Positions 34,982-43,679 of a stretch of 64,000 nucleotides of DNA are shown here, piece by piece (the first letter of the stretch is position 1; each line of letters opens with the position of its first letter). Position numbers and translations under genes: made by a program. Below the pieces are notes generated by a model. It searched no databases and had not been told where the DNA came from. It worked only from the letters and a program-made list of their open reading frames with translations. The DNA comes from G965197405 sp965197405 (lineage in GTDB: Bacteria; Chloroflexota; Dehalococcoidia; Lucifugimonadales; JAGWBF01): positions 2,232,001 to 2,296,000 of the forward strand of contig OZ240206.1 of the NCBI GenBank assembly GCA_965197405.1, written 5' to 3'.

Positions 34982-36136
34982 TCATAGGGGGTACTGGGCC
35001 AGGAGCTGCCGGGCTATTATCAACCGCTGGACTTCCGAAGTCCCCTCGTAGATGGTGGTGACCCTGGCGTCACGAAAGAGGCGCTCCACCGGCGAGTCTT
35101 TGAAGTAGCCGTATCCCCCGTGGACCTGGAGGGCGTTGGAGGTGACTTTCACCGACATCTCCGAGGCCAGCAGCTTGGCCATGGAAGCCTCGTTTATGAA
35201 GGGGAGGTCGTTATCTTTGAGGGTGGCGGCCTGCATGGTGGCGACCCGAGAGGCGTATACCTCCGCCGACATGTCGGCCAGCATAAACTGGATTGCCTGG
35301 TGCTGGGCAATGGGCCGGCCAAAGGACTCGCGCTGCTGGGCGTACCTCACGGCCTCCTCCAGCGCCGCTTGGCCTATCCCCACACATTGAGCGGCGATGA
35401 TGATGCGGCTGGAGTCCAGTATATCCATAGCGTACTTGAAGCCGCGCCCCCCCTCTCCCAGGCGGTTGCCCGCCGGGACCGGCGCATTCTGGAATGTCAG
35501 CTCCGTGGTGCTGGAGCCTCGCATCCCCATCTTCCCGTGCTGCTTGTGCGCCTGAAATCCGGGGACGCCCTTTTCCACCACAAAGGCGCCGATGCCACGA
35601 GAGCCAAGGCCCCTGTCCTCGGTGGCGAAGACCACGATATACTCCGCTACGTCGGCGTTGGTGATGAAAATCTTGCTGCCGTTGAGGTAGTAAGTCCCAT
35701 CGCGGAGGGTGGCCGTGGTCTGGAGGGCGGCGGCATCCGAGCCGCTGCCCGGCTCGGTAAGCGCCCATCCGGCCAGCACGTCGCCCCGTGCCAGCGGGGG
35801 TACACATCGCAGCAACTGCTCCTCGTTGCCAAACTGGTAGATTGTCCGGGTGCCCAGGGACATATGAGCGACCAGGGTCACGCTGGCCGAGGCATCTCCC
35901 CGCGCCACCTCCTCCTCGGCGATGGCCATCTGCCTGTAGCCGCCGCCGCTGCCGCCGTAGGCCGGCTCTATGCCGATACCCGGGAGGCCCAGGGCGGCCA
36001 TCCCGTTCCAGTTCTCCCAGGAGAACTCCTCCTTCTCGTCTATTTCCCTGGACCGGGGGGCCAGCTCACGGTCGGCGAACTCCCGGACCGCCGTCTGTAG
36101 CATCCGCTCTTCTTCGTTCAGCAGCAGGTCTGCCAT
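34982..36136 (-). CDS. Acyl-CoA dehydrogenase
   Basis: A 384-aa flavoprotein of the acyl-CoA dehydrogenase family. WALTEPGSGSDAAAL, YYLNGSKIFITNADVAEYIVV and HGGYGYFKDSPVERLFRDAR are the family signatures, and YEGTSEVQ carries the catalytic Glu position of short/medium-chain members. It would make trans-2-enoyl-CoA and pass electrons to ETF. Its place with epimerase and mutase suggests branched-chain or odd-chain acyl-CoA breakdown ending in propionyl-CoA; the leucine dehydrogenase at 1-937 would fit the same theme. Confidence 0.93.
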   Translation of the reverse strand: MADLLLNEEERMLQTAVREFADRELAPRSREIDEKEEFSWENWNGMAALGLPGIGIEPAYGGSGGGYRQMAIAEEEVARGDASASVTLVAHMSLGTRTIYQFGNEEQLLRCVPPLARGDVLAGWALTEPGSGSDAAALQTTATLRDGTYYLNGSKIFITNADVAEYIVVFATEDRGLGSRGIGAFVVEKGVPGFQAHKQHGKMGMRGSSTTELTFQNAPVPAGNRLGEGGRGFKYAMDILDSSRIIIAAQCVGIGQAALEEAVRYAQQRESFGRPIAQHQAIQFMLADMSAEVYASRVATMQAATLKDNDLPFINEASMAKLLASEMSVKVTSNALQVHGGYGYFKDSPVERLFRDARVTTIYEGTSEVQRLIIARQLLAQYPL

Positions 36137-36196
36137 TTTGCACCTCCGTCAAGCTGTCAAACTAATGATGTCAATACTATGAGTAAGCATGATAGC

Positions 36197-36312
36197 ATTG
36201 CCGTGAAAATACCCTTCGTCATACCCGCGAAAGCGGGTATTCACATCCCCGGCGTCCCTGGACTCCCGCTTTCGCGGGAGTGACGGTGAGAAAGCCCAGC
36301 CGCGATTTTCAT
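36197..36312. repeat. Dispersed repeat, CTTCGTCATACCCGC type, good copy
   Basis: It holds ATACCCGCGAAAGCGGGTAT (palindrome) and ACTCCCGCTTTCGCGGGAGT (palindrome), with ATGAAAAT-like inverted ends (GTGAAAATA and GATTTTCAT). Confidence 0.75.
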
Positions 36313-36355
36313 CCCCTTGTCTGGCCTTGTAAATGCCATAGCCATGCAAACCCGG

Positions 36356-38017
36356 CTAAAACGTCATGAACTCGCCTTGCTCGCCGAAGACGTCCCGGAA
36401 GACGTCGCATATCTCTCCCAGGGTGCAGTAGCTCTCCACGCATTCCAGGACCGCCGGCACCGTGTTCTCGTCGGAGCGGGACACCTCCTCGAGGCGGGCC
36501 AAAGACATCCTTACCGACCCATCATCCCGGTCCCGGCGAAGCTGCCGGAGGCGCTCAATCTGGTGGTGCGTCAGCTCGGGGTCCACCTTCAGCAGCCCGG
36601 AGATAGGAGGGGTCTCGCCGACGTAGCGGTTCACCCCGACGATTATCCGTTTGCCGTTTTCCACCTCGTGCTGGTGCTCGTAGGCGGCGTCGTGTATCTC
36701 CCGTATCTGGTAGCCCTGCTCCAGGGCGGCGATGGCGCCCCCCATATCCTCAATCTTTTCGATGTACCGGAAGGCCTCCTCTTCCAGACGGCTGGTGAGG
36801 CTCTCCACGTAGTAGGAGCCGCCCAGGGGGTCCACCACGTCGGCAACTCCGTTCTCGTAGGCCAAGACCTGCTGGGTGCGCAGGGAAAGCTGCACCGACT
36901 CCTCGGAGGGCAGGGCCAGGGCCTCGTCCCGGGAGTTGACGTGGAGGGACTGGGTGCCGCCCAGAATTGCCGCCAGCGCCTGGATGGTGGTGCGTATGAC
37001 GTTGTTGTCGGGCTGCTGGGCCGTTAATGCGACCCCGGCTGTCTGTGTGTGGAAGCGGAGCATATAGGAGCGGGGATTCTTGGCCCCGAACTGGTCTCGG
37101 ACGATCTTCGCCCACATGCGCCGGGCCGCGCGGTACTTGGCTACCTCCTCGAAGAGGTTGTTCTGAGAGACGAAGAAGAAGGAGAGGCGTCCGGCAAACT
37201 CGTCTATATCCAGGCCCGCGTCCACCGCCGCCTGCACGTAGGCTATGGCGTTGGCGAAGGTGAAGGCCAGCTCTTGCACGGCGGTGGCCCCGGCCTCCCG
37301 CATATGATAGCCGCTGATGCTGATGGTATTCCACCGGGGCACGCTCTGGGTGCAGTATTTGAACACGTCCACTATCAGACGCATGGATGGCCTGGGCGGG
37401 TAGCTGTAGGTGCCGCGCGCGATGTACTCCTTCAGGATGTCGTTCTGGATGGTCCCGTTGAGCTGCTCCAGGGGCACCCCTTGCTTTTTACCTACGGCTA
37501 TGTAGAGGCACAGAAGGATGGACGCCGTGGCGTTGATGGTCATGGAGGTGCTCACCTTGTCCAGGGGGATGCCGTCGAGGAGGGCTTCCATGTCCCGGAG
37601 GCTGCTTATGGGCACGCCCACCTTGCCGACCTCTCCCTGGGCCAAGGGGTGGTCCGAGTCGTAGCCTATCTGGGTGGGGAGGTCGAAGGCGACGGAGAGG
37701 CCGGTCTGCCCCTGCTCCAGGAGGTATTTGTAGCGGCGGTTGGACTCCTCGGCGGTGGCGTATCCCGAGTACTGGCGCATGGTCCACACCCGGCCCCGGT
37801 ACATGTTGGGCTGCACCCCACGGGTATAGGGGTACTCACCAGGATAGCCAAGGTCTCTGTTGTAATCAAAGCCGGAGGATTCCAGGTCCTGGGGGGAATA
37901 CAAGGGTTCCTGCTCAATGCCGGACTCGGTGCGGAACTGCTCCTCCCGCTCCGGGTGACGCTCGACGATGGGAGCAAGGGTGCTTTCCTGCCACTCCTCC
38001 TTGCTTCGGCTGGTCAT
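36356..38017 (-). CDS. Methylmalonyl-CoA mutase large (catalytic) subunit
   Basis: A 553-aa protein forming the substrate-binding TIM barrel of methylmalonyl-CoA mutase, without a B12 domain. Signatures include YPYTRGVQPNMYRGRVWTMR, FDLPTQIGYDSDHP, NTISISGYHMREAGATAVQE and QTAGVALTAQQPDNNVIRTT. The separate B12 subunit at 33959 fits the two-subunit type found in archaea and Chloroflexota. ICM and ethylmalonyl-CoA mutases are related; the neighbouring epimerase favours methylmalonyl-CoA. Confidence 0.93.
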   Translation of the reverse strand: MTSRSKEEWQESTLAPIVERHPEREEQFRTESGIEQEPLYSPQDLESSGFDYNRDLGYPGEYPYTRGVQPNMYRGRVWTMRQYSGYATAEESNRRYKYLLEQGQTGLSVAFDLPTQIGYDSDHPLAQGEVGKVGVPISSLRDMEALLDGIPLDKVSTSMTINATASILLCLYIAVGKKQGVPLEQLNGTIQNDILKEYIARGTYSYPPRPSMRLIVDVFKYCTQSVPRWNTISISGYHMREAGATAVQELAFTFANAIAYVQAAVDAGLDIDEFAGRLSFFFVSQNNLFEEVAKYRAARRMWAKIVRDQFGAKNPRSYMLRFHTQTAGVALTAQQPDNNVIRTTIQALAAILGGTQSLHVNSRDEALALPSEESVQLSLRTQQVLAYENGVADVVDPLGGSYYVESLTSRLEEEAFRYIEKIEDMGGAIAALEQGYQIREIHDAAYEHQHEVENGKRIIVGVNRYVGETPPISGLLKVDPELTHHQIERLRQLRRDRDDGSVRMSLARLEEVSRSDENTVPAVLECVESYCTLGEICDVFRDVFGEQGEFMTF

Positions 38018-38265
38018 GGGGCCTCCTTTGGCGTATAGAATCGTTGGTTTTCAGCGACCCCTTGATGGAACGTCATTACTAATGCCATTCGCCATTCGTG
38101 TATCTTACCATGTGAAGTCAAGCCAACCCCATTATAAACCCTTGCATCGTGCTGGACAAAGGAAGATACAGCCTGCCCGCAAATCCTCGCTTGCTACCTT
38201 GGGGCCGATGGGGTAAACTAGAGGCTGCAATCCGGAGTGGGACCGCATAGATTCGGGGGCTAAGT

Positions 38266-39303
38266 GTGCAGACGCCAGACGTATCCCAATGGGGTGAGGC
38301 TGACTGGGGGATCAAAGTGCCTCTGGCCGACGGGCAGGGCTTGCGCCTGGACAACGCCCTCATAGGCAGCTATGGCGAGGTCCCGGATGAAGCCCTTGCC
38401 AGTCACGGGATGTCGCCCCGGGGCGCGGTGGCCGAACCCAACACGCCCGACTTCGGATTTCGCATAACCCGCAAGATAGACTGCTGGGCCGACGACGTGC
38501 CGGAGCTTTACGAGCGGGCCAAGGCCGAGCAATGGGACGCTACCAGGGACATTCCCTGGCACAAGCTACCCGAACTCCATGAAGACCTGGAGCGGGCGGT
38601 GTGCCAGATAATGACCTTCCTGGTGGAGAACGAGTACGTTGCCCTCTATCTCCCCTCGAAGTTCATCTCACGCATAGACCCCCACTACACCGAGGTGTCC
38701 CTTCTCCTGGCGACCCAGGTCAAGGATGAGGCCCGCCATATCGAGGTCTACACCAAACGGGCGCTGGCAAATGGCGGCGGCCTCCAGTACGTGTCGGCCT
38801 CCACCCAGTGGGCCTTGAAGAGCCTCATCACCCAGGAGAACTACGTCAAGGCGTCTTTCCTCCTCCATGTCCTGGGAGAGGGGACGTTTCTCGACATGCT
38901 CAAGTTCATCGAGGATATAGCGCCCGACCCGGTCACCAGGGAAATCCTGGTCCGCACCCGCCAGGACGAGGCGAGGCACGTGGGCTACGGCGTCTCCCAT
39001 GTCCGGTATCTGCTGCGAGAGGACCCCAGCCTGGGTGAAGAGTTGCTGGAGGCGGCTGAAGAGCGGGCCTCCTTCCTGCGGGCGACTTCTGGCGCCAACC
39101 CGTTCCTCCAGCGGTCGCTGGCCACCCTTGCGGGCGGTGGCGGCCAGGACGAGCAGCTGGAGCGAGGGGCGGAGAGGGTGAGAGAGTTCTACAAGAAGAT
39201 GCACGAGACCCGGATTCACCGGCTGACGCTGGCGGGTCTGGACGAGCGCACGGCGCGAAAGATCGCCGAGCTTCATGGCGGCGGCGGCAAAGCCTATATG
39301 TAG
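38266..39303 (+). CDS. Ferritin-like diiron protein
   Basis: A 345-aa protein with a ferritin-like four-helix core. Iron ligands appear as FLVENEYVALYLPS, QVKDEARHIEVYTKRA, LHVLGEGTFLDML and RQDEARHVGYGVSHV, i.e. two Glu plus two ExxH pairs, as in ribonucleotide-reductase-like oxygenases and AurF-type N-oxygenases. The substrate is unknown. The GTG start at 38266 has only a weak ribosome site. An OsmC gene begins 17 bases after its stop, so the two are an operon. Confidence 0.78.
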   Translation: MQTPDVSQWGEADWGIKVPLADGQGLRLDNALIGSYGEVPDEALASHGMSPRGAVAEPNTPDFGFRITRKIDCWADDVPELYERAKAEQWDATRDIPWHKLPELHEDLERAVCQIMTFLVENEYVALYLPSKFISRIDPHYTEVSLLLATQVKDEARHIEVYTKRALANGGGLQYVSASTQWALKSLITQENYVKASFLLHVLGEGTFLDMLKFIEDIAPDPVTREILVRTRQDEARHVGYGVSHVRYLLREDPSLGEELLEAAEERASFLRATSGANPFLQRSLATLAGGGGQDEQLERGAERVREFYKKMHETRIHRLTLAGLDERTARKIAELHGGGGKAYM

Positions 39304-39320
39304 TATGCAGGAGGTTGAAC

Positions 39321-39854
39321 GTGGCACAGGTAAAGCTCAACGGGGTGGACATCGAGAAGATACAGGCCCTCGTGAAGGAGATGCAAGACAACCCGGAGAA
39401 GATGCAGGAGATGGCGACGTCGGGCTGGCGGACGCGAAACCAGTGGGTAGGTGGGTTTGAGCACTCAGTCTACGCCCGGGAGCTTGCTCCGACCACCCTT
39501 GACGAGCCCCAGGATATAGCCGGCGGCGACCGGGGCCTGAGCCCCCACGAGGCCATTATGAGCGCGGTGGGCGCTTGCATAGCCACAGGCTTCGTGGCCC
39601 AGGCCACCGCACGCGGGGTAAAAGTGGATTCCCTGGAGGTGAGCGTGGACGGCAGTCTGAACCTCCCCGTGTTCTTCGGACTGGCTGACGGCAATCCCGG
39701 GTACGATAGCATGGACGTGACCGTCTATGCCAAGACCGACGCCTCCCCGGAGGTGTTGCAGGAGATATGGGACATCGCCGTGGATAAATCGCCGGTAACG
39801 AACACGGTCAAGAGACCCGTTACCGTCAATACCACCCTGCGCAATATCGAGTAG
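39321..39854 (+). CDS. OsmC family protein (paralogue 1)
   Basis: A 177-aa OsmC-fold protein. The resolving cysteine region is SAVGACIATGFVAQATARG; the first peroxidatic cysteine of classical OsmC is not evident. An N-terminal extension of about 50 residues (KLNGVDIEKIQALVKEM, RTRNQWVGGF) is shared with the paralogue at 41322. I chose GTG 39321, 6 bases after AGGAGG; TTG 39315 directly touches that site. OsmC proteins detoxify hydroperoxides or act on thiols. It follows the diiron gene and precedes the MetE-like gene by 50 bases. Confidence 0.82.
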   Translation: MAQVKLNGVDIEKIQALVKEMQDNPEKMQEMATSGWRTRNQWVGGFEHSVYARELAPTTLDEPQDIAGGDRGLSPHEAIMSAVGACIATGFVAQATARGVKVDSLEVSVDGSLNLPVFFGLADGNPGYDSMDVTVYAKTDASPEVLQEIWDIAVDKSPVTNTVKRPVTVNTTLRNIE

Positions 39855-39904
39855 CGTACATTTATCTTTAATACCTCTTATCTCTAACCCGTGAGGAGCG
39901 CCCA

Positions 39905-41080
39905 ATGCCTATCGCCGGACTGCCCCTGTTCCCCGTCACTGTAGTAGGTAGCTGGCCGAGACCCCCCTGGCTGCTGGAGGCTCTCAGGAATCGCCAGGCG
40001 GGCCGCACCACCTTCGAAGAGTTCAATCAGGTGGCCGATAAAGCCGTGCTGGAGTCCGTCAAGTACCAGGAGGACGCGGGCGTTGACATCGTGAGCGATG
40101 GCGAGCAGCGAAGGGACAATTTCTACTCCTTTGTGGTGGAGAAGCTGGACGGCGCCAAGCTCATGAGCTTGGCGGAGCTGATGAACTACGTAGAGGACAA
40201 GGAGGCCTTCGACGCCATACTGCGGGTCCGGGACGCGCCCGCCTTCGCCATTCATAACACAACGGTGGTGGGCAAGGTGGAGCGGCGCCAACCCCTGGCC
40301 CTCGACGAGTACGCGTTCCTGCGCCAGCACACCTCGAAGCCCATCAAGGTAGCGCTGCCCGGCCCCTACCTGCTCACTCGTTCCATGTGGGTCAAGGGCG
40401 TGTCTGACTCCGCGTACCCTACCATGGCAGACCTCGCCACGGACATCGTAGCCATCCTCCGGGAGGAGCTGATTGCCCTGCGCGACGCCGGGTGCGACTT
40501 CGTACAGTTCGACGAGCCGGTGCTGACCGACGTGGCCTTCAACCCGGAGGTGCAGGAGCGCACCTTTATGTGTGCTTCAATGGCTGCGTCCTCGGGGAAC
40601 CCCATGCAGGAGCTGGTGTTTGCCCTCCGCCTGATGAACGAAATCCTCCGGGGCGTGGATGGGGTGGAAACCGGCATCCACGTCTGCCGCGGCAACTTCA
40701 GCCGCAAGGAGGAAGCCCTGCTCCAGGGGGACTACGAGCCTCTCCTGCCCTATCTCTTGGCTATGCAGGCCGACCAGCTTGTTCTGGAATACGCCACCCC
40801 CAGGGCCGGGGACATGGACGCCTTCGGCAAGCAAAGAGAGGTCCGGGAGATTGGCTTGGGAGTGGTCAATCCCAGGTCCGACGAGATAGAAGACGCGGAC
40901 TCCGTCATAAGCAAGGTGGATGAAGCGCTCAAATACTTCTCCCCCGACAAGATATACCTCAACCCTGACTGCGGATTCGGGACCTTTGCCGAGCGGCCCA
41001 TGAACACCCCGGAGGTCTCCTTCAAGAAGCTCCAGGTCATCACCGAGGCTGCCCAGAAGCTCAGGAAGACCTACGCCTAG
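39905..41080 (+). CDS. Cobalamin-independent methionine synthase-like methyltransferase (core MetE fold)
   Basis: A 391-aa TIM-barrel protein similar to the C-terminal half of MetE. It has VVGSWPRP, IVSDGEQRR, ALPGPYLLTR, CDFVQFDEPVLTD and zinc-ligand sites ETGIHVCRGN (His, Cys) and LNPDCGFGTFAERP (Cys). There is no N-terminal MetE half, as in archaeal core MetE. It would move a methyl group to homocysteine or another thiol; the donor is uncertain. AGGAGCGCCC precedes ATG 39905. OsmC genes flank it on both sides. Confidence 0.85.
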   Translation: MPIAGLPLFPVTVVGSWPRPPWLLEALRNRQAGRTTFEEFNQVADKAVLESVKYQEDAGVDIVSDGEQRRDNFYSFVVEKLDGAKLMSLAELMNYVEDKEAFDAILRVRDAPAFAIHNTTVVGKVERRQPLALDEYAFLRQHTSKPIKVALPGPYLLTRSMWVKGVSDSAYPTMADLATDIVAILREELIALRDAGCDFVQFDEPVLTDVAFNPEVQERTFMCASMAASSGNPMQELVFALRLMNEILRGVDGVETGIHVCRGNFSRKEEALLQGDYEPLLPYLLAMQADQLVLEYATPRAGDMDAFGKQREVREIGLGVVNPRSDEIEDADSVISKVDEALKYFSPDKIYLNPDCGFGTFAERPMNTPEVSFKKLQVITEAAQKLRKTYA

Positions 41081-41129
41081 CGGAAAAGGCGAGCAAAGTT
41101 CCCCCATCCTGTCCAAAGAGAGTGAATAT

Positions 41130-41313
41130 CACGGTCGTTTCATTGTCACCCTGAGCGGTAGCGAAGGGTCTAAAGTCCTTCTCCCCAGTGTTGTTTCGCT
41201 TGCGAGGCATTTTAGATTCTTCGTCGCTCCGCTCCTCAGAATGACACGCGGTGGGGGCCTGCCTGCTGCAGGCAGGCCTGTATTCACCTGATGTCGAGAA
41301 TGAAACGACCCTG
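41130..41313. mobile_element. MITE, family 1, full copy with 10-bp target duplication
   Basis: The left end is CACGGTCGTTTCATTGTC and the right end GAGAATGAAACGACCCTG. GAGTGAATAT (41120-41129) and GAGTGAGTAT (41314-41323) flank it (9/10). It lies between the MetE-like and second OsmC genes. Confidence 0.85.
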
Positions 41314-41321
41314 GAGTGAGT

Positions 41322-41846
41322 ATGGAGCAGCCGCGACAGTTGAACGGAATTGACCTGGACGCTCTGGATGAGGGACTGAAGGAGGTTGGGGAGCAGGAAG
41401 AGGCCCGCCACTCCAGGAAGAGGTCCCGCACCCAATGGCTGGGCGGCTTCAGGTTCAACGCCTTCGTGCGCAACAACACCTTCCTGGTCGAGGAACCGGC
41501 CAGCCCGGCTGTCACGGAGCAGGTCCCAAACTCGATGGAGTACGTGCTGGGGGCCCTTGGGGCCTGTCTTGCCACGGGATTCGTCCTGAACGCCACCCAG
41601 CGAGGCATAACCATTCACAACCTGGAGATAGCCTTGGACTCCAGCCAGGACAACGTCTTCACCTTTTTCGGTCTGAGCGAGGAAGGGCATCCGGGGTTTC
41701 AGGAAATCCGGGCGAAGCTGTACGTGCAGACCGAAGCCGCCGAGGAGACCGTTCGCGAGATATGGGACCGTGCCGTGAAGACCTCTCCCGTGGGCAACTC
41801 CCTGGGGCGAAGCGTGACCATCACACCGGAGCTATCGGTGCTGTGA
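41322..41846 (+). CDS. OsmC family protein (paralogue 2)
   Basis: A 174-aa OsmC-fold protein with GALGACLATGFVLNATQRG and the same N-terminal extension as paralogue 1 (QLNGIDLDALDEGLKEV, RTQWLGGF). ATG 41322 follows GGAGTGAG; this ribosome site is formed from the end of the MITE plus the target duplication. GTG 41316 is an alternative start. The insertion may have separated it from the MetE-like transcript. Its stop lies 11 bases from the convergent proS end. Confidence 0.82.
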   Translation: MEQPRQLNGIDLDALDEGLKEVGEQEEARHSRKRSRTQWLGGFRFNAFVRNNTFLVEEPASPAVTEQVPNSMEYVLGALGACLATGFVLNATQRGITIHNLEIALDSSQDNVFTFFGLSEEGHPGFQEIRAKLYVQTEAAEETVREIWDRAVKTSPVGNSLGRSVTITPELSVL

Positions 41847-41856
41847 GGGCAACGGG

Positions 41857-43584
41857 CTAGGGTAAGACTGTCGTACCTGACTCGACGTTCAGCCCATATC
41901 CCCCCACCCTCTCTGCCACCTCTTCCATTGGAACCAGCGCTGCCTCTTTCTCTGCCCGCAGCTTGATCTCCACCGAGCCTTTGCCCAGGTTGCGGGGGCT
42001 TACCACCATGCGCACGGGCAGGCCCAGCAGGTCGGCGTCGTTGAACTTCACCCCCGCCGCCTCCTCGGGCCGGTCGTCGTACAGCGTCTCGATCCCGTCC
42101 CGGCAGAGACGGGAGTACAGGTCATCGGCAGCCTGGGCTACGTTGGAATCAGTCAGGTTGAGTCCCACCAGGTGCACCTGGTACGGAGCTATGGGCGCGG
42201 GGAAGATGATGCCCTTGTCGTCGTGGTTCTGCTCGATTGCCGCGGCCAGGAGCCTGCCTACACCGATGCCGTAGCACCCCATCGTGATGGGGTGTTGCTC
42301 GCCCTCTCTGTCCAGGTAGTAGGCGCCCAGGGTCTCGCTGAAGAAGGTGCCCAGCTTGAAGATGTGGCCCACCTCGACGCCACGGGTAGACTCCAGGAGA
42401 GCGCCGCAATGCGTGCACCCGTGTCCTTCCCGGGTCAGCGCGATGTCCGCCAGGACATCCACCTGGAAGTCGCGGGGATAGTTGGCGTTGCGGAGATGGG
42501 CATCGGGCATGTTGGCCCCAACCGCGAAGTTGGAGCCTAGCCGGATGGACTCGTCGCCGATGCGTCTTATATTCTCCAGGCCGATGGGAGACGCCGACCC
42601 CGCCACCAGACCTGCCGCCTCTACCTCCTCTTCACCGGCCAGCCGCAGGTCGTGGCAGTGCAGGATGTTCTTCAGCTTTACCTCGTTCACGTCCAGGTCT
42701 CCCCGGATGGCGACGAACACCACCTCGCCGTCGGCGGAGTAAAAGACGGCCTTGAGGGTCTTGCTGCTTGGGATGGACAGGTAGTCGCATAGCTCGGCTA
42801 TGGTCTTGACCCCGGGTGTGGAGACCTCCTCCAATGGCAGCGGGGACTCCATAGGCGAGGGGGGAACAGTGCCACTGGACTTCTCGGCATTGGCGGCGTA
42901 GCCGCATTGGGGACACGTCAGGACTGTATCCTCGCCGCTGGGGGTGGGCAGGATGAACTCGTGGGAGTCCTTGCCGCCGATGGCGCCGCTGTCCGCCTCC
43001 ACCATCAGCGCGGGCAGACCGCAACGCCTGTAGATGTTCCGGTATGCCTGGGCCATAGCCTGGTAGCTGTCTTCCAGGCTCTTCTCGTCCGTGTCAAAGC
43101 TGTAGGCGTCCTTCATATCGAACTCGCGGACCCGGATGAGGCCGGCCCGCGGCCTGGGTTCGTCACGAAACTTGGTCTGTATCTGGTACAGGATGGCGGG
43201 CAGGTCGCGGTAGCTCTGCACGTTGGCGCGGACTATATTCGTTATGACCTCCTCGTGGGTCGGGGCCAGCACCATAGGCCGTCCCCGGCGGTCCTGGAGG
43301 GTAAAGAGGTTGTCGCCGAAGGCGGCGCGGCGGTTTGTCTCCTCCCATAGCTCCACCGGCTGGAGGACGGGCAGCCGGACCTCCTGGCCTCCGGCCGCGT
43401 CCATCTCCTGGCGGATGATGTTCTCTATCTTCCGGAGGGAGCGCCAGGCCAGGGGTAGATAGCCGTAAATGCCGGATGCCACCTGGTACATCATGCCCGC
43501 CTTCAGCATGAGACGGTGGCTGTCCATCTCGGCCTCGGCGGGCTCGGTGCGCATGGTCTTGGAGAATAGCCTGGAGAACCTCAT
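41857..43584 (-). CDS. proS: Prolyl-tRNA synthetase
   Basis: A 575-aa bacterial-type class II synthetase. Motif 1 region is MDAAGGQEVRLPVLQPVELW, motif 2 FRDEPRPRAGLIRVREF, and motif 3 GCYGIGVGRLLAAAIEQ. The editing insertion domain lies at about 220-385 (DLDVNEVKLKNILH). The C-terminal anticodon domain is complete. I chose ATG 43584 (MRFSRLFSKTMR), the family N-terminus with GGAG upstream, over an earlier start at 43656. It is the last gene of the rpsB...ispG series. Confidence 0.95.
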   Translation of the reverse strand: MRFSRLFSKTMRTEPAEAEMDSHRLMLKAGMMYQVASGIYGYLPLAWRSLRKIENIIRQEMDAAGGQEVRLPVLQPVELWEETNRRAAFGDNLFTLQDRRGRPMVLAPTHEEVITNIVRANVQSYRDLPAILYQIQTKFRDEPRPRAGLIRVREFDMKDAYSFDTDEKSLEDSYQAMAQAYRNIYRRCGLPALMVEADSGAIGGKDSHEFILPTPSGEDTVLTCPQCGYAANAEKSSGTVPPSPMESPLPLEEVSTPGVKTIAELCDYLSIPSSKTLKAVFYSADGEVVFVAIRGDLDVNEVKLKNILHCHDLRLAGEEEVEAAGLVAGSASPIGLENIRRIGDESIRLGSNFAVGANMPDAHLRNANYPRDFQVDVLADIALTREGHGCTHCGALLESTRGVEVGHIFKLGTFFSETLGAYYLDREGEQHPITMGCYGIGVGRLLAAAIEQNHDDKGIIFPAPIAPYQVHLVGLNLTDSNVAQAADDLYSRLCRDGIETLYDDRPEEAAGVKFNDADLLGLPVRMVVSPRNLGKGSVEIKLRAEKEAALVPMEEVAERVGGYGLNVESGTTVLP

Positions 43585-43679
43585 AATTACCAACTCCGGT
43601 AACGGCGTAACATTTCCTGCCTGTTGCAGGCAGGTTAGATAGTATGGCAGTGGCAATAGGACGGAAGGCGCTAGTCGCC

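Noticed and set aside
35120..38038. Long plus-strand frames opposite the acyl-CoA dehydrogenase and the mutase
   Set aside because: These are antisense shadows of two clearly recognised enzymes and have low-complexity Gly/Val/His-rich translations.
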